The position numbers and the translations under genes were made by a program. The notes beneath the pieces are model-generated. The model had not been told where the DNA came from. It did no database searches and saw only the letters and a program-made list of their open reading frames with translations. Below are positions 49,621 to 61,198 of a DNA stretch of 64,000 nt, one piece after another. This stretch comes from Cinchona pubescens (Eukaryota > Streptophyta > Magnoliopsida > Gentianales > Rubiaceae): assembly GCA_025175665.1 (NCBI GenBank), contig JANKKI010000562.1, positions 62,001 to 126,000 of the forward strand. Reading direction: 5' to 3'. Each line of letters opens with the position of its first letter. The first letter of the stretch is position 1.

Positions 49621-49886
49621 AATTTTAGCGAACATTTTTGGTTTTTTTTTTTTTTTTTTTTGTTTTCTCAAACTATTGAATCTTCAAACAAGTAGCAGAA
49701 AAGAAAATTTTGTGAGCTATTGATGAGGAACTATGAATTGGATGTTACAAATTGCAAGTATTTTGGTGATCTTCAATGTGAGTTCTAGTATTTGAAAATT
49801 TTCTTTCTAATAGGGGACTTTTGTGTGTAGTTTGTTTGAAGGAGCTTTGTCTTGGGTTGAGAGAAGCATTTATAACACCAGAAAAG

Positions 49887-49914
49887 ATGGTGTATGAAAT
49901 CAGTGAGCAAAAAA
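49887..49914 (+). pseudogene. GOT1-like first exon, left-arm copy
   Basis: A 28-bp exon reads MVYEISEQK plus one base, then GTAAGT. Plant GOT1-type vesicle transport proteins start with a similar MxYEISExKKIGLGL. The right-arm copy at 59,139-59,112 has the same phase and continues to a second exon. Here no second exon was found before or after the arm boundary at about 51,355, so this is a gene fragment. Confidence 0.6.
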
Positions 49915-51355
49915 GTAAGTTTTGATTGTGAAGAAAATTTTCTTTGCATCCGTTCTACATTTCTAATGTTGGGTGCTTTAGGGTTTCAGTCTATGTGTGT
50001 AAATTGTCTAGATTGTAACAAGAGACACATCTTTTGACACCAAATGAAAGTATCTATTACCTTTAGCTATTATGTGGTGATTTGTTTGACGAATAAGAAA
50101 CACTTGCAAATTACATCCTTTGTTGCTTTCACAATCTTAATAGAGGTAAATGGTTATGCTTGTAACTAGAATTAGATGACTAATTCACGACCGATGCCTA
50201 GTAGTTTACTATTTTTTGAACTTTTTTTTTTAAAATTTTTTATCCATCATTAGACTATAATGGAATTACATCTTTCCACTGAGAAAATTAAATGCAGATA
50301 TTTGCAAAGTCAAGTTCTTAATCATAATATTATATTTGAAAAGAGTTACATAATATGCGATGCTACACATTACAACCATCATTTTGCATTTATGAGCTAG
50401 CACATCTCTTTGAAAAATTTAATCACATTTACAATGTTTTCAAATTGATGTAAATCACATAATCTACTGAACCAATAATCAGCATAATTCAGATTTAGAT
50501 TCAGTAACAAGGGTGAGGCTTGGCATGGTGATACAATAACTCCATTGCGATATCGGACGTGACCTGTTTCAAAGAGTTAAATAATCTCATGTGTTTATTT
50601 ATTTTATTGAAAGATAAGATTATATTTATCTCAATCTTTTTTTATTTTTTAGGTATATTTATTTATTTATCTCAATCCTAAATGGTCTAAAGTGTATTTA
50701 TCTCAATCTTGAATGGTCTTTTATTGATTATCCTGTACGCAAGACAAAAGACCATCTTTTTAAGGTTTTAGTTCGTTTTTTTTTCATGAGTGTGTGTGGG
50801 AGAGGGAGACAGAGAGAGAGATCTAGAAAGAGATCTGTCTCTTTGTAAATAAATCTAATTGTTTTTGGATAAAAACCTGTTTGTTGAGGTAAGAAAATCT
50901 AAAAGGTGGCTAATTACTTAAAATAGTGCTTTCCAATTAATGCTTGATTGGAAGTTGCAATATACACAAGCTTCTTGAATTGAATAGACACTTTGAACTC
51001 TTTTAAAAGTTTTGGAAGTGACTTTAAAGTGGTGAAGAGAGATTTTAAATATTTTTATCTAATGTCAAACATGGTATTGGTTGATTAGTTACATAATAAA
51101 ATTTGTGGAAGTACATCAAATATTTAGAACAAACTCCTGAAAAGTTTGGTATTGGTGGAATGGTTAAGAAAAGTATCATGACGGTTTTAAATTGTTGACA
51201 AATATGAATCTCACTGATAATTTCTAAAGAAGGCATTTTGAAGATGAATTTAAATTTCTGATAGGCTCATAATACCCTATGGTATCATGACATGTTTTCT
51301 CTTTGTGCAGTTTATTTAGGCTCATTTTGCATATTGGCAGATGTTAAGTTTTTCG

Positions 51356-53655
51356 CCTCACACATTGAGGATCATAATGAAGATTTGGATCATCACACAT
51401 TGAGGATCTGGTTTTCAAACTAGTAGACCAAAATGTAAATGCATGTTTGAATATCTCGTAGAGGTTGGTATTTGATAATTCAAAAAGTTTTGCGGATTTT
51501 TGGTCCAAAATTAACTCACTTGAAAATATTCCATTGAGGCAACATGTCCAGTCTCATTTCCAGATTTTGTTTCACTAGTTGGCCTAAGCCTTGGGTATTA
51601 AGTATTAACTAATCAATTCAAATTGGACAAAACGAATAAAAGACCCCACCACTAAATTTGGGGCAAAATTTATTTTGGTAATTGAGCAACTACTAAGCAT
51701 CTTAGTAGTTGCTCAAGAACCAATAGAAAATTTTCATTTAGACAAAATATGTTCCACCTCTTTGTAGTAGAGTGGGTCAATGAATCCAAATGATTTCCTC
51801 CTATTAGTCGTTGTGCAACTACTCGGATGTCACTAGTTGCTCATATGACTATCATAAACCTTCTCCTGATTTTGGTGTTACTAAGACTAAAAAGGTTATC
51901 TTATTTTTTTCATTTTGGGTAATAAAAAGTTTAGGAAGAAAATTGGTTACGCCTCTCTTTCTGGAATCGGTCATGCCGCAAGTGTATATCTCAATAGCTT
52001 AAATTGGTACTTACAGTTTATAAATCGTCCACTAGATAGAGAGAGAATTAAAGACATTAAAAGTCGAATCTAAACTATTTGGTCATCTAATCGTCATAAT
52101 TATTATTTGAGCCAATCTTTATTAACTTATTTTATAGTAGGTTAGGTAAGGAATTTCTTGTTATTTGGGGTAGATTGTAGTTTAATTAAAACTCAGGGCG
52201 CCTACTTGTAATTTGGTCAAAACACAAGGGCGGAAAATATAAATAAAAAGAACCCCAAGATAACTATGTAACTAATAAATAACAAAACGACTAGGAATAA
52301 CTAATTTAAATAAAGGCAGCAGTCTTAGCCTCCCTTTGCCACTCTTTCCAGATCAATTAGTAATATTTCAGGTAAAATAATTTTTATTTATTTATTTATT
52401 TATTTATTTATCTTTTTAGGTAACCAAGTTTTTGAACTCTTTATATGAATTAAGCTATTGACCTTTAAATTGCGAATTCTTACCAAATATCCTCTCTTCT
52501 TCATCAAGTATAGGAATGTTTATCTTTTCGAGTAGTATTAAATTGACGAGTAATGAGATTAGGTTTATTATTAATCATCTATTAATTTGATTTAATTTTT
52601 TTTTAATATTGAAATGCTGAATCATTTATTTGATTACTAGTTATGTGTTCTTGGATTATACTCGGTGAATACGGTAATTTTTTCAGTTAAAAAAGAATTT
52701 TATTAGGTTTTTTTTTAGTGCATTAATATATGTTTTTATCCTATAATCTTCCATTCATTACTCATAATTCATCAATTTAGTACGAAAATTTGGCGGAACT
52801 ATAAGATCTAGCAGCATTCATTTGATCGGGCGATTATTAGTATAAATAGCTATATTAGTATAACATTAATAAGATGAAAAGAGTTTTTCTTTCATTGAAT
52901 TAGGTCCAATTAGTTTTTATTTGTATAAGCTATAATGGCAGCAAGGAAGGGGACCATTAGTATGGTTGGGCATCGAATCTAGTTTCAAGTTCATTGCTTG
53001 TATCTTTAATTACAGATGCTCCAGCATTTGCAAGGCCTAGAATTATGTGATTACTATGATTTCTAATCTTTGATCATTTGTTGATTTAGGCAATACAAAA
53101 TAGAAACCTTGCATACCATGTTCATATAAAAGACTCGGAAGTTCTAGTAATAAGATAAAAGGAATCTTGTATGGTAAAACATTGATTTTTTTTCAAAGTA
53201 TACATTGATCAATTTTCAGCCACTAACTAATTTTATTGGGATAAGTATTACATCTTTAAAATTTTAAGAGAAGAGAGCTAAGCAAGTGAAAGTGAATAAG
53301 TTTCTATTTGGTACTTCATTCAATCATATTTTGGAAAATTAATTAGATTTTGAGTAAACAAAGTCATGTTTGACAAAGGTTAAGAGTTAATAATTATACT
53401 TAGACCTGAATTATGGTATTTGTCAAACGAGCTACACCAAACAGATAAATCATGTTGTTTAGAGTTTGGAGTCCAAAACTATAAGGATTCTAACATAAGT
53501 AATATGGGATTTAGATTATTTCAACAAGTTGATTTCATATTAGTTATTATAATTGTTTACATGTGGCCTTTACTCTTTCCAGATCTTAATGTTGGATTTT
53601 AAATAGAGTAGGGTTATCAAGTTTTTGTATCACATTATCTTTCATTTTAGAGAAA
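51356..53655. other. Spacer between inverted arms, no gene recognised
   Basis: AT-rich DNA without recognisable exons. It contains a perfect 15-bp-arm hairpin at 51,682-51,716 and a (TTTA)n tract at 52,383-52,412. A short direct repeat ACACATTGAGGATC occurs at about 51,352 and 51,395. Confidence 0.5.
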
Positions 53656-53659
53656 GATG

Positions 53660-53795
53660 AACTGGCTTGAGGAGAAATGTGGCCAGTGGTAATCCTTAAG
53701 GCTTTGCTTGGCTGCTGGGGAATGGGTTCGAATCCCTCCCTCTACTTCCCCTTGTACCAAACTCCCCTTGTACCAAACTGATGATAATGATGATG
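53660..53795 (+). mobile_element. tRNA-derived SINE
   Basis: It has a pol III A box-like TGGCCAGTGGT (53,680-53,690) and a perfect B box GGTTCGAATCC (53,725-53,735), 35 bases apart. Then comes a tRNA-unrelated body and a simple GATGATAATGATGATGATA tail. It cannot fold as a complete tRNA and encodes nothing. Confidence 0.65.
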
Positions 53796-54171
53796 ATATA
53801 ATTTAGAAATAAAAATGATAATAGTTATACTTTTAGTAGCCTATCTATTAATTTTAGAATTCTATCCCTCAGGGAATAGGGTTGCAGAATGAGAGCCAGA
53901 CTTAATAACATAATTGGTTTTGTGGCCATAAAGATAGCTCCATTTATAACTTCAGCTTATAATAACCAGTGTTGTTGCTATTTTTAGTTATAGCAAATCT
54001 TCATCAATCCACCGAGGTGAGGTGAAGGAGGTAAGGTGTTGGATTTGTTGATCTTGAATTTTGTATATCCATTTACACTGGAATGTTGGATATTGGTCTT
54101 GAATTTCTTATGCTTACTTTTCAGGAGATCAAGAACAAAACTACCTAGTTTCAATGGGAGATACACGGGAG

Positions 54172-54623
54172 TAGGGGTAGAAATGAATCGAATCGAGTAT
54201 GAATAGTGCCATACTTGAACACGAACTTGAAATTTTTTTCGATATTCAGACTCGAGCTCAATATCAAACAAGCTTCAAAATTTGAGGTTGAGCTCGAGCT
54301 CGAAAAATTTGACATAGTTCGAGCTCGCTTGAAAATAGGTAAAACGAGTTCTAACACTAGTAGTTCGTACTTTTTCGTAGATAAAAGATATAATTTTTCT
54401 AAAAAAGTATGGACATTTTAGTAATTTTACATATGATAAAAAAATTATATAATACTCGAAAAGTTCGACGATGTGTATAAGAGACATGCATTATAATTTG
54501 CTCGAGATTGACTCGTCAAGAGTTTCGAGCTCGTCTCTTCTCGAGTCAAACTCGGTCTATTCGAGTTCAAATCGAGTTTTTGATCGAACTGCTTGCGAGC
54601 AGCTCGGTTCGTTTACCGCCCTA
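54172..54623. mobile_element. hAT-type MITE inside the GNA1-like pseudogene
   Basis: The ends are TAGGGGTAGAAATGAATCGA and, on the other strand, TAGGGCGGTAAACGAACCGA. Flanks are CACGGGAG (54,164-54,171) and CACGAGAG (54,624-54,631), an 8-bp TSD with one mismatch. GAGCTCGAGCTCG palindromes fill the interior. It sits 18 bases into the coding region. A 17-base exact adapter match lies in its middle (54,470-54,486). Confidence 0.85.
54470..54486. other. Nextera mosaic-end remnant
   Basis: 17 exact bases, GATGTGTATAAGAGACA, in the middle of the hAT MITE. Confidence 0.9.
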
Positions 54624-55080
54624 CACGAGAGAATAGTATTACTGAACAAGAAAGATTTTGAATTTGAATAAATTAAGATATCAAACAAAAATAAGGGTTT
54701 TATTGAATTATTACGACAATTGACTGTTTGTGAATCTGTCTCTAACAAGGACCTTGAAGAACGATATCAAGAGGTGATGATCATGTTATATGTGTAATTG
54801 AGGATACTCATACTAAGAAGATTGTTGCTACTGGGAGTGTTTTTATTGAAAAGAAGTTTATAAGAAATTGTGCCAGATCGGTCACATTGAGGATGTTGTG
54901 GTTGATTCCTCAATTAGAGGACTGCAGTTAGGAAAGAAAGTTGAAGGGTTCCTTAGTGATCATGCTTGTTCAGTGGGTTGCTACAAAGTGATCCTTGATT
55001 GCAGCACGAAGAATAAATCTTTCTATGAGAAATGTGGTTATAAACAAAAAGAGGTTCAGATGGTAAAGTACTTTATTTGA

Positions 55081-57429
55081 CAGTGTTGTAATTTTTCAAT
55101 GCAAAATGTTGTTATTGGATATAAGCTCAAGGCAGTTTATTACATTGGCTTACTTTGAAGTTCTTGACAATTTATATACCTTGATTTTGCCTCTTTAGAG
55201 CATAAACGTGTCCATAAAGACAAGGATGCAATGTTCCTTAATTGGAAATAGCTATGTATTGAATTTATTAAATTCTTGACAAATATAACTAGATCAGGAA
55301 ATACATTCTGAAACTATGTTGTTGACTTTCAAAACACCTTAAAAAAGATTCATTCACTTATAAATTGCTACATGTAAACTTCATCTGCTTCAAAATTGTG
55401 TTCTCATTTACTTGTCTTTCGAGGTTGAAAACCATTTATAATATAAAAAAACAATTAGATATTGCTACACATCACGGATCCAATGTCCTGAACATTCAAG
55501 AAGTCACATTGGTCATACAAATATTCAAGAAGCCACATTGGTCATGCGACATCATATTTGACATTAACATTATCCTACATAAGTGTTGTGATGTCTAATA
55601 TCACAACTCATGTGACTTGTCATTTAATATCACGAGTGACATGACTCGTATAATTTATTGAATCTACCACAAGGTCTACAAATAAACTTATAATCCAAGT
55701 TTACATTAAGTAATTGAATAATTGTAAATTGATTTGTTTGGTTGAGAAAACAACCAATTTTTGGCTTATATGGTCCTCATTTTAAGAGGGGCTATATGAA
55801 ACTCAGTTCAAAAAGATAAATAGAAACTGTCATCAGGAGGAACACAACAAACTTGTACATCCATTTACAAAAACTATCCCAAACACAAAACTACTGAGAG
55901 AAATGTGGCCCCACTGGTCCAAAATGTAACACGTACTTAAAATACATGTTAGTCACTTTTATGATTGTCTCTGTACAGTTGGGAAACTTGTCAATACTTC
56001 AACGATGTATTGCTTTTTGGGCATTAACTAGTATATATGTTTGGACTATCAACATAAGCAGATTATCAAACATGAAGTTCACCAAAGCCCCTACGCAAAC
56101 GATCAAGAAGCATAATACAATTAGGAATCAGTTAACTATGGTGAAGGAAATAACATGAAAAGTATAGTTAGTAACATATGATAGAGAGATCAAAATAGAA
56201 AGAGTTAATGTGTATGCACAGAGATAACAAATTATAACTCACAAAAGCTTGATTTGTTTCCTGAGATTGCTAACGAAGTATGATGACTTAAAAAATGAAA
56301 TGATCTATAAAAGCACAAAGATATTTCAGAAATGAAAGACAAAAGAGTGTTTTCTATAGTGCTAGAAAAGCTTCTATTTTTACCAAAAGACAATTATTTA
56401 TAATAGCATTACATTATCCAAGCAACCCATAGCCAGTACAGAAAGACATCCAATAGTTCACTCACAAATGTAGGCTATTGCAGCAACCATCCAAATACTG
56501 GAATCTGATAGAGAAATACCTTGATAGATGGCCAAAATCCACTGAGAGAATATTTATCAACATATAATATATTAGTACCACATTGGAGAAAGGACACAGA
56601 AATGAAACAAACTAATGCACTCATGTATTATCATTAGGAACTGACCCAAAGAAAACAAGGCAGCCGTATAGTTTGATGATTATACCAACTACATGCCAAT
56701 GAACAAATATGAGGAAAATCCCAAGAAGCAATGACACAGATCCCTTCACCAAGAAATGACAAAACAATTAACATCTAAATAAAAACAAATGAAGCCATCT
56801 TGAAGAAGCAATTACATCAATTTCACAGGTCTTATATTGTTAATAATTTGCCTTTTAACTAATATGCATATAGTATTTTAATTAATAGTCAACTCAGGAA
56901 ACACCAACAGATATTTGTGACACACCTCTAGCTATAGTTAGTCTTCTGAAGACCAACTGATCAAAATCAAATATTCAAAAGATGTGAGAAAGAAATAATG
57001 CATATGGAGATGTGCCGAGAAAAGAAGCTAAGAGAACGAGAAGGTTGACAAGATTCATCCAAGTCAATGTCCATAAGAATCTGTTATTATGAGACAACTA
57101 GAACACAGTCAGACATGAGATAGAGTCTCACAAAGACACAGAAAAGCTCATTTATGCAAAATGTATCAAGGGAAAAGAGTGATGGGAAAAATACAATGTG
57201 GAACCTAGCATCATGAAATTTTCAAGACAAATGCTATTGTTCCTCATAAATATCTTATAGTTGATTCTGTTTGTAAACAATTGCAGTGTAGAACGCCAAC
57301 CTCTTAAAAGGGCTACACCTACCAACCAAAAGATCTACTAACAAAGACATGAGATAGACAATAGTCATGGATTCCCATCATAGATCTTCTATCAAGTATA
57401 GAAATTTGAAGTTCAAAATGTTGTCTTAC
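55081..57429. other. Spacer, no further GOT1 exon found
   Basis: The remaining exons of the right-arm GOT1-like gene should lie here on the minus strand, but I recognised none. A doubled ATTCAAGAAGYCACATTGGTCAT occurs at 55,494 and 55,523. The rest is AT-rich. Confidence 0.45.
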
Positions 57430-59139
57430 ATTTCCCAAAACAAGCAAACCCCTGTTGAAAAACATAATCATGCCAAGAAAGGAGAAGAAGATACTAAAAC
57501 CCACAAGACCTAAGCCAACCTCTGCAAATGGAAAATTCATAATCATATTCTAGAAAGCCACTTGAATTCTAGGGAAAAGTAAACATAGCAGGAAGGAGAG
57601 AGAGAGAGAGAGCATCACCATTTTTCACTTGAAATTATTCAGAGGCAAAAAACTTAACATCTATTAGTATGCTAAATGAGTCTAAATAAACTACCCAAGC
57701 GGAAAACATGTCTTGATGCCAAAGGATATTATGAGCCCAATAGAAATTTAAATTCATCTTCAAAATACCTTCTTTAGAAATTATCAATGAGATTCATATT
57801 TGTCAACAATTTAACACTGTCATGATACTTCTCATAACCATTCCACCAACACCAAACTTTTCAAGAGTTTGTTCCAAATATTTGACGAACTTGCACAAAT
57901 TTATATTAGATGACTAATCAGCAGATACAATGACATGTCATTAGATAAAAATATTTAAAATCTCTCTTCATCACTTTAAAGTCACTTCCAAAACTTTAAA
58001 AAGAGTTCAAAGTGTGTCTTTAATTCAAGAAACTTGTGCATATTGCAATTTCCAATCAAGTGCTAATCAGAAAGCACTATTTTAAGTAATTAGCCATATT
58101 TTAGATTTACTGAGCTCAACAAAAAGGTTTTCTATCCAAAAAAAATTGGATTTGTTTACATGATCCTCTCTCTCTGCCCCCTTCTCTTTCTCACACACAC
58201 ACACACACACAGAAAAAAAAAACATACAAAACCATGACCCTTCACCAGCTCCACCCCTAAATTATGAGTAAAAAAAACTAAAACCTTAAAAAGATGGCCT
58301 TCTGTCTTTTGTACAGGATAATCACTGAAAGACCATTCAAGATTGAGATAAATACACTTTAGACCATTTAAGATTGAGATAAATAAATAAATAGACCTAA
58401 AAAATAAAAGTAATATTGAGATAAATATAATCTTATCTTTCAATAAATAAATAAACACATGAGATTATTTAACTTTTTGAAATAGGTCACCTTTGATATC
58501 ACAATAGAGTTATTGTATCACCATGCCAAACCTGACCCTTGTTACTGAATTTAAATCTGAATTATGCCCATTATTTGTTCAATAGATTAGGTGATTTACA
58601 TCAGTTTGACAACATTGCGAATGTGATTAAATTTTTCAAAAAGATGTGGTAGCTCATAAATGCAAAACAATGGTTGTACTATGTAGCATCACATATTATG
58701 TAACTCTTTTCATATATAATAAAACTTGACTTTGCAAATATCTACACTTAATTTGCTCAGTGGAAAGATGTAATTCCTTTATAGTCTAATGACGGATAAA
58801 AAATAAAAAGTTCAAAAAATAGTAAGTACTAGGCATCGGTCATGAATTAGTCATCTAATTCTAGTTACAAGTATAACCATTTACCTCTATTAACATTGTG
58901 AAAGTGACAAAGTAGATGTGATTTGCAAGTGTTTCTTATTCGTCAAATAAATCACCACATAATAGCTAATAGATACTTTAATTTGGTGTCAAAAGATCTT
59001 AATTGATGTTAGAATGCCACAATTTACACACGTAGACTGAAACCCTAAATCACCCAACATTAGAAATGTAGAATGTATCCAAAGAAAATTTTCTTCATAA
59101 TCAAAACATACTTTTTTGCTCACTGATTTCGTACTCCAT
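57430..59139 (-). pseudogene. GOT1-like vesicle transport gene, first two exons only
   Basis: Exon 1 (59,139-59,112) reads MEYEISEQK plus one base. Exon 2 (57,521-57,430) completes the codon and continues KVGLGLVGFSIFFSFLGMIM then FFNRGLLVLGN before GTAAGA. Splice sites and phases fit. GOT1 is a small four-helix membrane protein of ER-Golgi transport. The first membrane helix is visible. The later ~100 residues are not found downstream, so the gene is truncated or rearranged. Confidence 0.8.
58188..58212. repeat. (CA)n microsatellite
   Basis: About 12 CA units follow a CT-rich stretch. The left arm has a GTGTGTGTGGGAGAGG-type tract at the equivalent place (50,790). Confidence 0.85.
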
Positions 59140-61092
59140 CTTTTCTGGTGTTATAAATTCTTTTCTCAAATCAAGACAAAGCTCCTTCAAATAAACTACA
59201 CACAAAAGTCCTCCATTAGAAAGAAAATTTTCAAATACTAGAACTCACATTGAAGATCACCAAAATAGCTCACAAAATTTTCTTGCCGCTACTTGTTGAA
59301 GATTCAATAGTTTGAGAAAAAAGAAAAAAAAACCCAAAAATGTTCACTAAAATTACTCCTATCAATATAAAACCTTCAAATAAATATCAACTATTTGTCA
59401 TAGCTAAATTTGAAGGATCTCACTTGAAATTTATCCCAACACTTCCCCTCTCCCACTACCAACACGAATCAATATAATACATATCGGATCAATATCAACT
59501 ATTTATCATAGCTAAAATCGAAGTTCCCATTCATAATCCATCCCAATCATTCCCTCCCTCCTCACAACTAATAAGAATCAATATAATACCTTCATATCAA
59601 CATCAACTATTTGTCGTAGTTAAATCTGAGTCTTCACTCAAAATCTATCCCAATCATTCCTCTTCTCCCCACCACCAACATAAATCTTTTTAGAAATGCA
59701 TTCCAAAATCAAAATCCTTAAAAAAATGCTATTTTTATCAAAACCCTTTGGAGTTTTATTCGATGCATCATATCTACTAATAAAGTGCCTCTGAATCATA
59801 CAAATTCAAAATCCTCATAAATTTATGATATTTCAACACAACAATCTAGATAATAATAAGAGACAAAACTTAAAAGAAAATTCAAATGTTTAATGCAAAT
59901 TAAATTAATTTATACAATGCAATCCATCCACACTTTAAGTGATATATCAAATAAAATAAAACAAGAAAACAACAATTTGTGAAAATAAAAAGGCATCTGA
60001 TCTAATTAACATCTCTCTTGTATAAGAGAAAGGGAAATGTAGTATGCAATTTTATTTTGGATTCGGGGAAAAAATTAGAAAATTTGTGAAATTTTGAATG
60101 TTTTGTAATTTATGCAGTAGTTAATTGTGCAATTGGGCCAAACTTTGACTGTTATACAGTTAAATTAGATAATCCATGGCCCACTCGACATTGAAATTTG
60201 TAACATTAAGCGTATTTTAGGGCCAATTTCTTCTTTTTTTTTGGAAGGAATGGAAGAAAATTCAATCGCAAGTCGCAACTCGTTTTTGGAGGTAAAGAGT
60301 TTTAAACGACAAGGATGTCATTTACCTTTTTGTTTTTCATGCTTGTTTAGTGGTACTAAAAAAATAAAAATTAATCTTTTATACATCGTCGATGTAGAAA
60401 ATTTTTTACACCATCGATTTAGATATATGCCATGTGTACATTATTTTGAATGTCAAATGTCATTTTTGCACATGTGACATACATCCACACCCGATGGTGT
60501 ATTATACATCAAAAGTGCATAAAACATTAATCCAAACAATAAATGAACAGGATTAGATGTGATGAAAATTAATAATTTGTCATCTAATACGCCCGTATAA
60601 TTTTACCAAAAAAGTCAACTATTTGACCAAAAAAACCCAAAATTTTGAATAAATAATCCATCCCAAATAAAGTCTCATTATTTACTATCTAACCGAGAAA
60701 ATGTTTTCTCTTTTCATAACCTCTCATCTATCTATCTCTTGCCAGCTATAGTATGGTATCTCACCGTACAGGAAAAATAATCTCGAAACATCATAATTTT
60801 TTTTTTCGTTTTTTGAGAAAACATAAAAATAGTTAAAGTAATGAAACTTTATTTGATTCTTTATTCAAAAGAAACCCTAACCATGTCAAATGGTACCAAA
60901 ACTTTTCAATAATTCAAGAGCTACATCAATAAACATTCAGGATCACAAAATTCTACGCGAGATCATTCTGAAGGTCTTTCTAAACAATTACACAAATAGG
61001 CACCAAATGAAAAATTGACATTTCATGCTAATTAAAGCCAAGTACAAATCATCAAAGCTAAAGTGACTGCCATACAAGTCAAACACAAGTTC

Positions 61093-61152
61093 TCATCTCA
61101 CATTACTCTCGTCAATCATGTCGTAAATTCGCTTGTCTGCTTTTGACTGAAC
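61093..61152 (-). pseudogene. Detached last exon of DAPB (second copy)
   Basis: The minus strand encodes SKADKRIYDMIDESNVR and a stop. This copy has no frame break at the point where the main gene has an extra base (TCAAAAGC here, TCATCAAGC at 47,601). The acceptor GCAG of the main gene reads GCAA here, so it is mutated. A 9-base deletion removes the VLR stretch. No other DAPB exon is nearby, as the retroelement starts at 61,199. Confidence 0.85.
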
Positions 61153-61198
61153 TTGCATTCCAGTACATTTACATCATTAGTGTACCGAGAATACAAAT

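Larger units (their letters stand above)
47555..51355 (+). repeat. Left arm of a large inverted duplication
   Basis: It matches 57,637-61,190 on the opposite strand. Matching landmarks in order: the end of DAPB intron 7, the last DAPB exon, the 3' UTR, a TTTGGCCCAATT block, a triplicated ATAAATAGTTGATATT region, the GOT1-like first exon, and its intron to about 51,355. A ~0.9-kb part (about 47,950-48,840) has no counterpart. Many substitutions and indels separate the arms. Confidence 0.85.
54154..55080 (+). pseudogene. GNA1-like glucosamine-phosphate N-acetyltransferase pseudogene
   Basis: The intact enzyme acetylates glucosamine 6-phosphate on the way to UDP-GlcNAc (GNAT fold). Removing the MITE at 54,172-54,623 and one TSD restores a start, ATG at 54,154, reading MGDTRENSITEQE. 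Later text matches plant GNA1: NKGFIELLRQLTVCESVSNK, DDHVICVIEDTHTKKIVATG, FIEKKFIRNC, GHIEDVVVDSSIRGLQLGKK and VILDCSTKNKSFYEKCGY, with a stop at 55,078. Inside are in-frame stops near 54,660 and 54,670 and frameshifts near 54,769 and 54,870. There are no introns. Together with the MITE insertion this is a convincing pseudogene, though some frame breaks could be sequence errors. Confidence 0.85.
57637..61190 (-). repeat. Right arm of the large inverted duplication
   Basis: Reverse-strand partner of 47,555-51,355, with landmarks in the same order when read on the minus strand. It ends at a retroelement LTR that begins at 61,199, only a few bases past the last matching DAPB intron sequence. 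Confidence 0.85.

Noticed and set aside
53680..53760. A tRNA gene, because of the perfect B box
   Set aside because: No acceptor stem or anticodon arm can be formed and the tail is SINE-like.
54733..54745. CTGTCTCT-like string resembling the adapter
   Set aside because: It is part of conserved GNA1-like coding sequence (CESVSNKD) and only nine bases match.
60013..60030. TTGTATAAGAGAAAG near the right arm
   Set aside because: 12 of 14 bases match the mosaic end, and the neighbouring sequence shows no break. Too weak alone.
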